Of a stretch of 64,000 bases of DNA, positions 17,533 through 27,558 are shown one piece after another. A program made the translations under genes and the position numbers. The stretch is from the NCBI GenBank assembly GCA_036407095.1, contig DASWZV010000058.1, positions 62,001 to 126,000 on the forward strand, in the 5' to 3' direction. A model generated the notes under the pieces. It was given only the letters and a program-made list of their open reading frames with translations, was not told the origin of the DNA and did no database searches. The first letter of the stretch is position 1. Every line of letters starts with the position of its first letter. Origin of the DNA: Gp6-AA40 sp036407095 (GTDB taxonomy: Bacteria > Acidobacteriota > Vicinamibacteria > Vicinamibacterales > UBA2999).

Positions 17533-18111
17533 CTAGCGATCGTCCCAGGCGCGGGGCGTCATCGCGTCGAGCGCTCGCAGCGATGCCGGTCCGGTGCTGC
17601 CGACCGCGGCCTCGATCTGTCCGAGGAGCTCGTCGTCGGAGAGCGACGCGGCGACGGTGCGAACCGGCGCGTGCTGATCGCCTGTGCGGACGGCCAGATG
17701 TGTCGCGACGGGACGCGATCGGGACAGCTCGTACGTCAGATGATCGGCGAGGATGCCGACCACGAACGAGGCAGCGATGGCACCGGCGGCGGCGACCCAG
17801 CGGCGCGACCGACGACGATGCACGCGCACCGGCACGCTCTGCGCGGCGGGGAAGGCGATGACGCGCGCCGGTCGTCCTTCGTGTTCGATCTGCTGCAGAA
17901 TCTGCGCCTGTTGACGCGCGAGCCGCTCCGGAGGAAATGCCTCGTCGACCTCGGCGGTCAGCGAACCGTCGACGTCACTCAGCATCGAGGTCAGCGCGGC
18001 AATGCGGGCATCACAGTGCTTGCATTCGGCCAGGTGCGGTTCGCTCGTGCGATCGATACCCGCTAGAGACAGCTCGATCAGTTGGTTGTCGGTCAAGTGG
18101 GTACGGTTCAT
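17533..18111 (-). CDS. Anti-sigma factor with N-terminal zinc-finger motif
   Basis: A 192-residue membrane protein. The cytoplasmic part has HLAECKHCDARI near 26-37, a His-Cys-Cys pattern as in zinc-binding anti-sigma domains. A single transmembrane helix (WVAAAGAIAASFVVGILADHL) at about 105-125 follows an Arg-rich stop, and about 65 residues lie outside. Its start overlaps the sigma gene stop by the ATGA arrangement, which fits a stoichiometric sigma/anti-sigma pair. It should bind and hold the sigma factor until an envelope signal. The zinc finger and membrane anchor support the role; the signal is unknown. Confidence 0.85.
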   Translation of the reverse strand: MNRTHLTDNQLIELSLAGIDRTSEPHLAECKHCDARIAALTSMLSDVDGSLTAEVDEAFPPERLARQQAQILQQIEHEGRPARVIAFPAAQSVPVRVHRRRSRRWVAAAGAIAASFVVGILADHLTYELSRSRPVATHLAVRTGDQHAPVRTVAASLSDDELLGQIEAAVGSTGPASLRALDAMTPRAWDDR

Positions 18112-18848
18112 ACAGCGGACCTTTCCCGATCGAGCAGCGACGACGGTGCGACGCGCGTGGCGCTCGAACTTTCACCCGTCAAAAGCTTGCGCAGCTTGCG
18201 CACCGCGCGAAACAGATGCACCCGCACCGTCGCTTCACTGAGGCCGAGCGCCTGACTGACTTCGCTCGTGGTCTGCTCGGCGACGTGACACAGCGTGAAC
18301 ACGAGCCGCTGACGATCGGGCAGGCGTTCGACCGCGCTGGCGATCTGACGGGCCCGCTCGCTCGACATCAAACGTTGCTCGGGGCTCGGCTCATCGGCAA
18401 CCGGCTCCATCTGCACCATGTCGGGCGCCGATGGCATCGGCAGCGCCCATCGCAGCCGCCGCGCGCGTGCCTTGCGCAAGTCGAGGCATCCGTTGACGAG
18501 GATGCGGGTGAACCACACCTCGAACGGGAATTCCTCGCGATAGCTGGTGATGTGCGTAAACACTTTCAAGAACGCGTCCTGCACCGCTTCGTCGGCGTCG
18601 TGGGCATCGCGGAGATAGTTGAACGCGATCCGCACCGCGCGCCGCTGCTGTCGCGCCACCAACTCGGCAAAGCGTTCGCGCGCCCCATCGCGGTCGCCCG
18701 CCAGCACCAGTGCTTTGACGGCGGCGGCCACTTCCGACTCGCGTGAGGGTGACGCCTGGTGGGGCTTGCCTGGCGATTTGGCCTGCGCGGCCACCACCAC
18801 CGCCTGACTCCGACCGTGCGTTGCAGCGCCTCGAGTGGGTGTCTTCAT
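18108..18848 (-). CDS. ECF-type RNA polymerase sigma factor
   Basis: A 246-residue sigma-70 family protein with region 2 (NYLRDAHDADEAVQDAFLKV near 80-100, then a Trp-containing helix) and region 4 (LPDRQRLVFTLCHV and ALGLSEATVRVHLFRAVRKL near 180-225). There is no region 1 or 3, so it is an ECF factor. About 40 extra basic residues precede region 2. The ATG at 18848 is preferred over the TTG one codon earlier. The short C-terminal extension after region 4 overlaps the anti-sigma gene. It would direct transcription of an envelope-related regulon, possibly including ispH and the pump genes downstream. Confidence 0.92.
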   Translation of the reverse strand: MKTPTRGAATHGRSQAVVVAAQAKSPGKPHQASPSRESEVAAAVKALVLAGDRDGARERFAELVARQQRRAVRIAFNYLRDAHDADEAVQDAFLKVFTHITSYREEFPFEVWFTRILVNGCLDLRKARARRLRWALPMPSAPDMVQMEPVADEPSPEQRLMSSERARQIASAVERLPDRQRLVFTLCHVAEQTTSEVSQALGLSEATVRVHLFRAVRKLRKLLTGESSSATRVAPSSLLDRERSAV

Positions 18849-18885
18849 CAAGATTACGGCCGCCAGGAACGCGCGTTTACAGGAC

Positions 18886-18905
18886 GGGGAAACTGATGTT
18901 TCCCC
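18886..18905. promoter_or_regulatory. Perfect 8-4-8 palindrome between sigma and pckA genes
   Basis: GGGGAAAC-TGAT-GTTTCCCC lies 37 nt before the sigma start, with a minus-strand TATAGT (18919-18914) just upstream of it. It could be an operator, or a hairpin in the leader of the sigma message. No T tract follows, and no gene ends here, so a terminator is unlikely. Confidence 0.5.
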
Positions 18906-18974
18906 TTGATGACACTATACCTCGAATTGCACACGGTCTGGCCCGGTCCCTCTGCCGCCGCGCCCGTGGATGGG

Positions 18975-19004
18975 TTGACTTGATTCCAATGGCACCGGTA
19001 CGAT
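18975..19004 (+). promoter_or_regulatory. Predicted sigma-70 promoter for pckA
   Basis: TTGACT (18975-18980), an 18-bp spacer and TACGAT (18999-19004) give an expected start near 19011 and a leader of about 80 nt before the pckA ATG, which itself has AGGAGGAG upstream. Confidence 0.5.
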
Positions 19005-19093
19005 CTACCACTTCGCGCGAGGGTCGCGGGTCATCGTTGTCGATGATCGTTTCACCGGGACGATCGATCGCCGCATCAGGAGGAGCCACGTAG

Positions 19094-20701
19094 ATGTCAA
19101 TCCAGGTTGAGCGGGCGCATGGTCTTGAGGCACTGGGTCTCGTCAAATCCGGACGCGTCCACTGGAACCTGAGTCCTGCCGCGCTCTACGAAGAGGCGCT
19201 CCGACGCGACGAGGGCGTTCTCGCTGCGGAGGGACCGCTCGTCTGCAAGACCGGTCAGCACACCGGACGATCGCCCAACGACAAGTTCTTCGTGCGTGAA
19301 GCCAGCAGCGAGCGGCATCTCCACTGGGGAACCGTCAACCGGCCGCTCGATGAGTCGAAGTTCGACGTGCTGCACCGCGACATGATGGCGCACCTGCAGG
19401 ACCGCGATCTCTATGTGCTCGACGCGTGGGGCGGCACCGATCCGAAGTACCGGCTGCCGATCAGAGTCGTCAACGAGTTCGCCTGGCACAACCTGTTCGC
19501 GCGAAACATGTTCCTCCCCGAGAACGATCCCGGCACGCGGGCCGCTCACCGGCCCGAGTTCACCGTGATCGACGCGCCGAGTTTCAAAGGCGATGCCGCC
19601 AGGCACGGCACCCGGGCCGAAGGCGGCGGTACCTTCATCGTGGTGCATCTCGGTAAGAAGCTGGTGCTCATCGGCGGCACCAACTACGCGGGCGAGATCA
19701 AGAAATCGATCTTCACGATCTTGAACTACACGCTGCCGATGCAGGGCGTCCTCTCGATGCACTGCTCGGCGAACATCGGCACCGGCGGCGACACCGCGCT
19801 CTTCTTCGGTCTCTCGGGTACAGGCAAGACCACGCTCTCGAGCGATCCCGAGCGACGGCTGATCGGCGACGACGAGCATGGCTGGAGCGACGCCGGCGTC
19901 TTCAACTGCGAAGGCGGCTGCTACGCGAAAGTGATCAAGCTGTCGGCCGAGGCCGAGCCGCAGATCTACGCGACGACCCGGCGCTTCGGCACCATCCTCG
20001 AGAACGTCGTCGTCGATCCCGACACCCGTGCGCTGAATCTCGATGACGCGTCGTTGACCGAGAACACGCGCGGCTCGTATCCGATCGATTTCATCGACAA
20101 CGCCGAGATGTCGGGACGCGGCGGCCATCCCAAGAACGTGGTCATGCTGACGGCAGATGCCTACGGCGTGCTGCCGCCGATTGCGCGGCTGACGCCTGAA
20201 GGCGCGATGTATCACTTCCTCTCGGGCTACACCGCGCGCGTCGCGGGAACCGAGAAGGGCGTCACCGAGCCCAAGGCGACGTTCAGCACCTGCTTCGGCG
20301 CGCCGTTTCTTCCACTCAATCCGAACACCTACGCGAAGATGCTCGGCGAGCGGATTGCCGCGCATCAGGCGCGGGTCTGGCTGGTCAACACCGGGTGGAC
20401 CGGCGGTCCGTATGGCGTGGGGAGCCGCATGAAGATCGCGCACACGCGCGCGATGATCACGGCGGCGCTCAACGGCCAGCTCGATCGCGTCGAGTATCGT
20501 CGCCACGCGACCTTCAACGTCGATGTGCCGGCCTCGTGCCCCGGCGTGCCGGATGCGGTGCTCGATCCGCGCAGCACCTGGCCCGATGCCGCCAAGTACG
20601 ACCAGCAGGCCGCGAAGCTCGCGAAGATGTTCGTCGAGAATTTCAAGACGTTCGAAAACGATGTCGCCCCGTCGGTGAAGGCTGCTGGTCCAAAAGCTTG
20701 A
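19094..20701 (+). CDS. pckA: Phosphoenolpyruvate carboxykinase (ATP)
   Basis: Converts oxaloacetate and ATP to phosphoenolpyruvate, CO2 and ADP, the entry step of gluconeogenesis. At 535 residues it has normal length for the ATP-dependent family. Motifs: KTGQHTGRSPNDKF near 48-61, the kinase-1a P-loop GLSGTGKTTLSSD near 237-249, and the metal-binding GDDEHGW shortly after. The ATG follows AGGAGGAG at good spacing. It is a single-gene unit with its own promoter, followed by GC-rich palindromic repeats before gatB. With glycerate kinase and pgi nearby it suggests growth on organic acids; that is inference. Confidence 0.96.
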   Translation: MSIQVERAHGLEALGLVKSGRVHWNLSPAALYEEALRRDEGVLAAEGPLVCKTGQHTGRSPNDKFFVREASSERHLHWGTVNRPLDESKFDVLHRDMMAHLQDRDLYVLDAWGGTDPKYRLPIRVVNEFAWHNLFARNMFLPENDPGTRAAHRPEFTVIDAPSFKGDAARHGTRAEGGGTFIVVHLGKKLVLIGGTNYAGEIKKSIFTILNYTLPMQGVLSMHCSANIGTGGDTALFFGLSGTGKTTLSSDPERRLIGDDEHGWSDAGVFNCEGGCYAKVIKLSAEAEPQIYATTRRFGTILENVVVDPDTRALNLDDASLTENTRGSYPIDFIDNAEMSGRGGHPKNVVMLTADAYGVLPPIARLTPEGAMYHFLSGYTARVAGTEKGVTEPKATFSTCFGAPFLPLNPNTYAKMLGERIAAHQARVWLVNTGWTGGPYGVGSRMKIAHTRAMITAALNGQLDRVEYRRHATFNVDVPASCPGVPDAVLDPRSTWPDAAKYDQQAAKLAKMFVENFKTFENDVAPSVKAAGPKA

Positions 20702-20718
20702 TGCTTTCCGAGAGGAGC

Positions 20719-20783
20719 AAGGGCCGCCGAAGGCGGCCCCTACGAGAATAGCAACGTGCCGCCTGAAGGCGGCCCCTACGTAC
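20719..20783. repeat. Two copies of a CGCC-GAA-GGCGG palindromic repeat
   Basis: GCCGCCGAAGGCGGCCCCTACG and a near-identical copy with CTGAAG in the loop stand about 40 bp apart between pckA and gatB. Related hairpins with a CTTCAG/CTGAAG loop are at 39636-39680, 45262-45283 and about 28720. The second copy covers the region just before the gatB start. Confidence 0.7.
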
Positions 20784-20788
20784 GACAC

Positions 20789-22222
<1,434 letters not shown>

Positions 22223-22239
22223 CGGACGGCGGCCGCAGC

Positions 22240-22286
22240 GGGCCCTTCGAAGCCGAAGGCTTCCTGCGGGGTGGGGCAAGGGCCCT
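22240..22286 (+). terminator. Nested hairpin after gatB
   Basis: GGGCCCTT (22240-22247) pairs with AAGGGCCC (22279-22286), enclosing GAAGCC-GAA-GGCTTC (22249-22263). It starts 18 nt after the gatB stop. No T tract follows, so it is at best a terminator-like or 3'-end protecting structure. Confidence 0.4.
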
Positions 22287-22504
22287 CCCCGCGATTACAG
22301 CTTATGGCTGGGCTTCATGGTGATTGCCGCCAACCTGGGGCGGGACTTCCGGGGCCGTGTTGGCCGGGCGGCAATTCGATTTCTCCCGCTCCGCCTGTGC
22401 GCATTCTCTGGTTGCCGGGGGATTTGCCGCCAGGAGTAATCGGGGGGCTGATTGCCGCTCGGTACGCCGGGTAGACCCGGTCCGGAGGGCAGTGCAGTCC
22501 TGTA
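22287..22504. other. Non-coding stretch before the 103-aa gene
   Basis: About 220 bp with no convincing frame on either strand. It holds three ATTGCCGC/TTTGCCGCC-like motifs (near 22323, 22430 and 22450) and one inverted GGCGGCAAT (near 22361), which could be protein-binding sites. No known RNA family is recognisable by eye. Confidence 0.3.
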
Positions 22505-22548
22505 TTGACAGCGCTGCGTTGACAGACGCTTGCTGCGCTGGCTAGACT
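22505..22548 (+). promoter_or_regulatory. Strong sigma-70 promoter with doubled -35
   Basis: TTGACA occurs at 22505-22510 and again at 22519-22524. The second is followed by an 18-bp spacer and TAGACT (22543-22548). Transcription would begin near 22556, ten nt before the ATG at 22566, which rules out upstream start codons for the next gene. Confidence 0.65.
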
Positions 22549-22565
22549 TGGAATTAACCCAGGTT

Positions 22566-22877
22566 ATGCCCGCGTTGCGGAAACGCCTCTCACGTTTCTT
22601 GACCGATTCGCGGCCGCCCTGCGACCCGGTTCTTCACTCTCTTTCGAGCTTCTATCGAGAAGAGTTCATCAGGTGCCAGCGCTGCCTCGACGCGCAGCGC
22701 GAGTACTACTCGGAGCGCACCATCAGTGATGTCGAAGAAGCGTTGACCAAGGTGATGTCGCAGCTCGATCGGTTGTGCACCGAGGGTCAAGCCGACCGGG
22801 TCGTGAGCCATGTGCTCAGACAGTTCGACCTGGTCACCGGACTTTCGGCCTGGTCTGATCCTCGGCAAGTGAACTGA
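22566..22877 (+). CDS. Small helical protein of unknown function
   Basis: A 103-residue soluble protein that I do not recognise. The N-terminus is basic (MPALRKRLSRFL), the middle contains one CQRC pair and a charged helix (SERTISDVEEALTKVMSQLD), and the C-terminus predicts as helix. It has no membrane segment or signal. The ATG at 22566 fits a promoter whose -10 ends at 22548; an ATG-like extension upstream to 22530 would overlap that -10. It stands alone between gatB and the glycerate kinase gene. Codon use looks like its neighbours, and the strong promoter argues that it is expressed. Confidence 0.6.
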   Translation: MPALRKRLSRFLTDSRPPCDPVLHSLSSFYREEFIRCQRCLDAQREYYSERTISDVEEALTKVMSQLDRLCTEGQADRVVSHVLRQFDLVTGLSAWSDPRQVN

Positions 22878-22939
22878 CGCCTTCTTCTGTTTCCCTCCCT
22901 CGACACCAACTGCGTTCTCTTCGACACGATCTAGACACG

Positions 22940-24214
22940 GTGCTGCGCGCGGCGATCGACGCCGTGAATGCCGGAGGTCTCGTGCGTCGCGCGCTTGCCG
23001 ACGCCGACATCGCGGACGCGCTCGCGCGTGCCGCCGCAGTCGACGTGATCGCGGCCGGCAAGGCTGCGTCCACGATGATCACGGTATTCGCCGCGGACGT
23101 GAAAGTACGTATCAGTACCCTGATCGGGATCGGGCCTCGCCGCGCCGCCGGAGATTCTCCGCTTCCGCCGCATACTGTCTGGTATGACGCCGGACATCCG
23201 CTTCCGGACGTTGGCAGTGTCGCGGGCGCGCGTCGCGCGATGGATGTCGCCTCGGTGTCACCGCAGAATCATCTGATTGTCGTACTCCTCTCGGGTGGTG
23301 GCTCCGCGCTGATGGCGCTGCCGGCGGATGGGCTCACACTCGAGGACAAGCAGAAGACCGCGCGCACGCTGATGGAAGCGGGCGCGGACATCTACGAGCT
23401 CAACACGGTGCGAAAGCATCTGTCTGCAATCAAAGGCGGTCAGCTGGCGGCGGCGGCGCAGGCCCGCGTGCTCACGCTCGCCATCTCCGACGTCGTGGGG
23501 GACGACCTGTCGGTGATCGCTTCTGGTCCGACGGTGCCCGACGACAGCACCTTCGCTGCCGCGCTCGACGTGCTGACGAGACGCGGCGGGCAGACACGAT
23601 ATCCCGAAGCCGTGGTCCGTCGGCTTCGCGATGGTGCGGCGGGATGGATCCCGGACACCCCCGCTTCCGGCGATTCGCGACTCTCGCGCGCCACGGCGCG
23701 CGTGATCGGCGCACAGCGCGGCGCGGTTGACGGCGCACGGCGCGCCGCCGAGTCATTGGGCTTTCACGTGTCGGTCGTGGCCGAACCGGTGACGGGAGAA
23801 GCCCGCATCGCCGCGCGACAGCACGTGGAGCGTGCACAGCGCGCGATCGCGTCGCTGCCTCGCCCCGCATGTGTGATCGCCTCTGGCGAGACGACGGTCA
23901 CCGTCTCGGGATCAGGAAAGGGCGGACGGAATCAGGAGTTCGCGTTTGCGATGGCGCAGGCGATCGGTCCGCTCGGGCCGCGCGTCGCGGCGGCCAGCAT
24001 CGGCACCGACGGCATCGACGGCCCCACTGATGCAGCGGGCGCGGTCGTCGACGCTTCCACATTCGAACGCGCGCGGGCGGCAGGCATCGCCGAACCCGAG
24101 CGCTATCTCACAGACAACAACACGTACGCGTTCTTCGATCGGCTCGGCGATCTGATTCGCACCGGGCCGACCGGAACGAACGTCGGCGACTTGCAGGTGA
24201 TACTTGTTGCGTAG
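22940..24214 (+). CDS. Glycerate 2-kinase (MOFRL family)
   Basis: Phosphorylates D-glycerate to 2-phosphoglycerate. The 424-residue protein has the DUF4147 N-terminal domain (AAGKAASTM near 38, LLSGGGSALMALP near 120, NTVRKHLSAIKGGQLA near 158) and the C-terminal MOFRL domain (ASGETTVTV, GKGGRNQEFAFA, GTDGIDGPTDAAGA). The start is uncertain: GTG 22940 is the first standard codon, but homologous-looking residues (LRSLRHDLDT) lie just upstream in frame, with only CTG codons available to begin them. It feeds serine-cycle or glyoxylate-derived carbon into glycolysis. It overlaps the rnr start by 11 nt. Confidence 0.9.
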   Translation: MLRAAIDAVNAGGLVRRALADADIADALARAAAVDVIAAGKAASTMITVFAADVKVRISTLIGIGPRRAAGDSPLPPHTVWYDAGHPLPDVGSVAGARRAMDVASVSPQNHLIVVLLSGGGSALMALPADGLTLEDKQKTARTLMEAGADIYELNTVRKHLSAIKGGQLAAAAQARVLTLAISDVVGDDLSVIASGPTVPDDSTFAAALDVLTRRGGQTRYPEAVVRRLRDGAAGWIPDTPASGDSRLSRATARVIGAQRGAVDGARRAAESLGFHVSVVAEPVTGEARIAARQHVERAQRAIASLPRPACVIASGETTVTVSGSGKGGRNQEFAFAMAQAIGPLGPRVAAASIGTDGIDGPTDAAGAVVDASTFERARAAGIAEPERYLTDNNTYAFFDRLGDLIRTGPTGTNVGDLQVILVA

Positions 24215-26471
24215 TTCCGAAGATCTTCTTCAACGTGTTCGCGAGAACGTCCACCATCCGGCGACCGCTCGCGAACTGACCAGAGCCCTTCACATCCCGC
24301 GGGACGAGGTGCCCGCATTCAAACGACAGCTCAAGGCGCTCGTCGCCTCCGGCGATCTCCTGCGCATCCGCGGCAATCGCTTCGGCCTGCCCGACAAGAT
24401 GGATCTGGTGGTGGGCACGCTCACGACCAACGCGGCGGGATTCGGCTTCGTCGTGCCGGAACAGGTCACGACCGGAGAGCGCGCCGACGTCTACATCCCT
24501 GCGACGCAGATTGGAGAGGCGATGCACGGCGATCGCGTGGTCGCGCGCATCGAACGACGCACCGACCGGGGCGTCGAAGGGCGCATCATCCGCGTGCTCG
24601 AACGTGCCAACGCGACGATCGTCGGCCGCTATGAGGCGGGCGACGACCGCCTCGGCTACGTCGTGCCGTTCGACCGGCGCGTGCTCGCGGATGTGCACGT
24701 GGCCTCGGGGCAGTCGTCGTCGGCAGAATCGGGTGACATGGTGGTCGTCGAGATCACGCGCTGGCCGACCCCCACCCGCGGCCCCGCCGGCCGCGTCGTC
24801 GAAGTGCTCGGCCGCATCGACGAGCCGGGCGTCGACACCGAGATCATCATTCGCAAATTCCACATCCCCGACGAACACTCGGAGGACGCCGTCGATGAGG
24901 CCCGCCGACTCGGCACGGCCGTGAAGAATCGCGACATCCGCGGGCGCACCGATTTTCGCGGCGTCACAACCGTGACGATCGACGGCGAGCATGCCCGCGA
25001 TTTCGATGATGCGATCACGATCGAGCGGCTCCCGAACGGGCATTACTGGCTCGGCGTGCACATCGCCGATGTCTCGCACTACGTGAAAGAGGGCAGCGCG
25101 CTCGACGAGGAAGCCTATGACCGCGGCACATCGGTCTATTTCCCCGAGCGCGCAGTGCACATGTTTCCCTCAGAGCTGGCGACGGGGTTGTGCAGTCTCA
25201 ATCCCCACGTCGATCGACTCGTCCAGTCGTGCCTGATGGAAGTCGACGGCCGCGGCACGGTCGTCCGCTACGAGATCCACGACGGCGTCATCAACAGCAA
25301 TGCGCGCATGACGTACACGGCGGTGAATGCGATCCTCACCGATCGCGACCCTGCGGTGATGGAGCAGTATCGCGATCTGGTGGCGATGTTCCAGCTGATG
25401 CGGGAGCTCTTCGAGATCCTGAATCAACGACGACGCCGACGAGGATCGATCGACTTCGATCTGCCTGAAGCCGAAGTCATCCTGTCCGAGCTGGGCCAGA
25501 TTGAAGACATCGTCGCACTGGAGCGCAACGTCGCTCACCGGCTCATCGAAGAGTTCATGCTGCTCGCCAACGAGACGGTCGCCGCGCATCTGGTCGCGCG
25601 CCACGTGCCAGCGCTGCACCGGGTGCACGAAGCGCCGGACGCGAAGAAGGTCCAGGACTTCGAGGCCTTCATTGCGACGCTCGGCTACGGCCTCGGGGCG
25701 GAAGGCCGCGCCCCCTCGCCGAAGGACTTCCAGAAGTTGATCGATCGCATTCGCAACAAACCCGAGGAACGTCCGATCGCGGTGCTCATGCTGCGGACGA
25801 TGCAGAAGGCGAGATACGACGCGGCGAGCCTCGGACATTTCGGTCTCGCCGCGGAGCACTACACGCACTTCACCTCGCCCATCCGCCGCTATCCGGACCT
25901 CGTCGTGCACCGGATGCTCCGCGAATCCCGTCACACGGCGATGAGCGCAGCGCGACGCGAGGAGCTCGCTGATGAGCTGCCCGAAACGGCCCGTCATGCC
26001 TCGGAGATGGAGCGACGCGCAGACGACGCCGAGCGCGAGTTGCTACAGTGGAAGAAGGTCCGCTTCATGGCGGACAAGGTGGGAGATGAATACGACGGCT
26101 ACGTGACCGGCGTCGCGGCGTTCGGTCTGTTCGTCGAGCTCGTCGATCACTACGTCGAGGGGCTGGTCCACATCTCCAGCATGGGCGATGACTACTACCG
26201 ATTCGTCGAACAGCAGCACGTGCTCAAAGGGGAGAACACGAAGAAGGTGTATCGGCTGGGAGACCGCGTCCGTGTCCAGGTCGTCAGAGTGGATATGGAG
26301 CGACGGCAGGTCGATCTCGGGCTGGTCGAGATCCTCGAAGCGGTTCGGCGCGACGAGCGCGCGCGCGGACCGCATCGAAGCAAAGTGGCGCCGAAGAAGG
26401 AGCGGCGGCCGACGATGCGTCCCGGGAGGCGTGAGCGCCTCGCGAAAAAGCAGGGACGGCGTCGACGCTAG
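24204..26471 (+). CDS. rnr: Ribonuclease R
   Basis: A 3'-to-5' exoribonuclease of the RNB family, 755 residues. Order: N-terminal winged helix (ATARELTRAL, KRQLKALVASGDLLRI), two cold-shock domains, the RNB catalytic domain with ARDFDDAITIE and LGVHIADVSHYV carrying the Mg-binding aspartates, then PERAVHMFPSELATGLCSLN, an S1 domain near 640-720 (DEYDGYVTGVAAFGLFVELV) and a Lys/Arg-rich tail. The start is TTG at 24204 or the TTG next to it; both overlap the kinase stop, so translation is probably coupled. Confidence 0.94.
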   Translation: MLRSSEDLLQRVRENVHHPATARELTRALHIPRDEVPAFKRQLKALVASGDLLRIRGNRFGLPDKMDLVVGTLTTNAAGFGFVVPEQVTTGERADVYIPATQIGEAMHGDRVVARIERRTDRGVEGRIIRVLERANATIVGRYEAGDDRLGYVVPFDRRVLADVHVASGQSSSAESGDMVVVEITRWPTPTRGPAGRVVEVLGRIDEPGVDTEIIIRKFHIPDEHSEDAVDEARRLGTAVKNRDIRGRTDFRGVTTVTIDGEHARDFDDAITIERLPNGHYWLGVHIADVSHYVKEGSALDEEAYDRGTSVYFPERAVHMFPSELATGLCSLNPHVDRLVQSCLMEVDGRGTVVRYEIHDGVINSNARMTYTAVNAILTDRDPAVMEQYRDLVAMFQLMRELFEILNQRRRRRGSIDFDLPEAEVILSELGQIEDIVALERNVAHRLIEEFMLLANETVAAHLVARHVPALHRVHEAPDAKKVQDFEAFIATLGYGLGAEGRAPSPKDFQKLIDRIRNKPEERPIAVLMLRTMQKARYDAASLGHFGLAAEHYTHFTSPIRRYPDLVVHRMLRESRHTAMSAARREELADELPETARHASEMERRADDAERELLQWKKVRFMADKVGDEYDGYVTGVAAFGLFVELVDHYVEGLVHISSMGDDYYRFVEQQHVLKGENTKKVYRLGDRVRVQVVRVDMERRQVDLGLVEILEAVRRDERARGPHRSKVAPKKERRPTMRPGRRERLAKKQGRRRR

Positions 26472-26483
26472 GACTTTTCAGCC

Positions 26484-26642
26484 CTAGGACTTTTCAGGCC
26501 CAGCGCCTTCTTTGGTGGCGTCCTTGAAGTTCCGGATGCCCTTCCCGATCCCACGCCCGATCTCCGGCAGTCGGTTCGCGCCGAAAATCAGGATGATGAT
26601 GGCGAGAATGATGAGCAGCTCGGGAATGCCTATGTTTCCCAT
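26484..26642 (-). CDS. tatA: Twin-arginine translocase subunit TatA
   Basis: A 52-residue TatA/E protein, short for the family but complete: an N-terminal transmembrane helix (PELLIILAIIILIFG), the FG hinge and the amphipathic helix (LPEIGRGIGKGIRNFKDA). It oligomerises to let folded proteins cross the inner membrane. The ATG at 26642 follows GGAAGG at good spacing; a longer frame upstream adds non-family sequence. tatB and tatC are not adjacent. Its start codon overlaps by two bases the proposed ATG of the divergent VWA gene. Confidence 0.9.
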   Translation of the reverse strand: MGNIGIPELLIILAIIILIFGANRLPEIGRGIGKGIRNFKDATKEGAGPEKS

Positions 26643-27558
26643 GTCACACCTTCCGCGCCAATTGTACCACGCGGGTGCGAGTGTCTTGGCCCTCGCCTTG
26701 AGCGCGCCGATCCTTAATTTTTCTTTAGAAAACGGCGTGTCTGCCCAGGAACGGGTGCCACAGTTCTCCACCGGCGTGCAGCTCGTGGAAGTCTATGCGA
26801 CCGTGACCGACGCCCGCGGCGGCCTGGTCATGGGACTGACACAGTCGGACTTCGAGATTTACGAGAACGGGCAGAAGCAGGCCATTTCCACCTTCACGGC
26901 AGGAGAGTTCCCTGCGACCGTCGTCCTCGGGGTCGACCGCAGCTTCAGCATGGCAGGGGAGCCGCTTCGGCTCGCGAAACTGGCATCGCAGGGATTCCTC
27001 AGGCAGCTCCGGCCGACGGATCGATCGATGGTCGTGGCCATCAGCGACGAGGCTGAGATCATCGCGCCGATGTCGACAAATCGCGCCGCCCAGTCTGAGG
27101 CGATTGCCGCGCTCGATCCGTGGAGCAGCACCGCACTACATGACACGATCCTGCTGACGCTCGACCGTCTCGAAGGTGAGTCGGGCCGTCAGGCGCTCAT
27201 CGTGTTCTCCGACGGCACCGATCGCTACAGCCATGCGACCGTCTCGGACGTGATCGACCGGGCCAGGCGGAGCCATGCGCTGATCTATCCGATCACGCTC
27301 GGAAAGAACCGCCCACCACTGGCCGCGGAACTCGCGACCCTGACCGGTGGGCGATCGTTTCAGCTCAAGGACGCGAAAGAGCTCGATGTGACCTTGAGCA
27401 CGATCGCGCGGGAGATTCGCTACCAGTACCTGATCGGTTACACGCCGGCGACGCCAGTCGCCAAAGGCACGCGCGAATGGCGTTCGCTCAGGGTTGCAGT
27501 GAGGAATCAGGCTCCAGGCGTTCGGGTTCGAGCCCGAGACGGGTACACGGCAGAGTAG
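26641..27558 (+). CDS. Exported VWA-domain protein of the acidobacterial VWFA-related type
   Basis: A 305-residue protein with a signal peptide (basic MSHLPRQLYHAG, then ASVLALALSAPILNF, cleavage near VSAQ) and a von Willebrand A domain. The metal-ion site DRSFSMAG near 98 has the DxSxS form, followed by Thr/Asp elements (FSDGTD near 190). The preceding segment TVTDARGGLVMGLTQSDFEIYENG is typical of this family, which is frequent in Acidobacteria and of unknown function. The ATG at 26641 gives the best signal peptide, yet leaves no room for a promoter because it abuts tatA head to head. A later start within the hydrophobic segment would destroy the signal. Confidence 0.82.
   Translation: MSHLPRQLYHAGASVLALALSAPILNFSLENGVSAQERVPQFSTGVQLVEVYATVTDARGGLVMGLTQSDFEIYENGQKQAISTFTAGEFPATVVLGVDRSFSMAGEPLRLAKLASQGFLRQLRPTDRSMVVAISDEAEIIAPMSTNRAAQSEAIAALDPWSSTALHDTILLTLDRLEGESGRQALIVFSDGTDRYSHATVSDVIDRARRSHALIYPITLGKNRPPLAAELATLTGGRSFQLKDAKELDVTLSTIAREIRYQYLIGYTPATPVAKGTREWRSLRVAVRNQAPGVRVRARDGYTAE

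Noticed and set aside
19097..20788. 563-codon minus-strand frame opposite pckA
   Set aside because: pckA is complete on the other strand, and this frame has no domain or ribosome-binding site.
22470..22500. Resemblance to the SRP RNA core (GGTCCGGAGGGCAG)
   Set aside because: The conserved GGAAGG-AGCAG tetraloop context and closing stems are missing.
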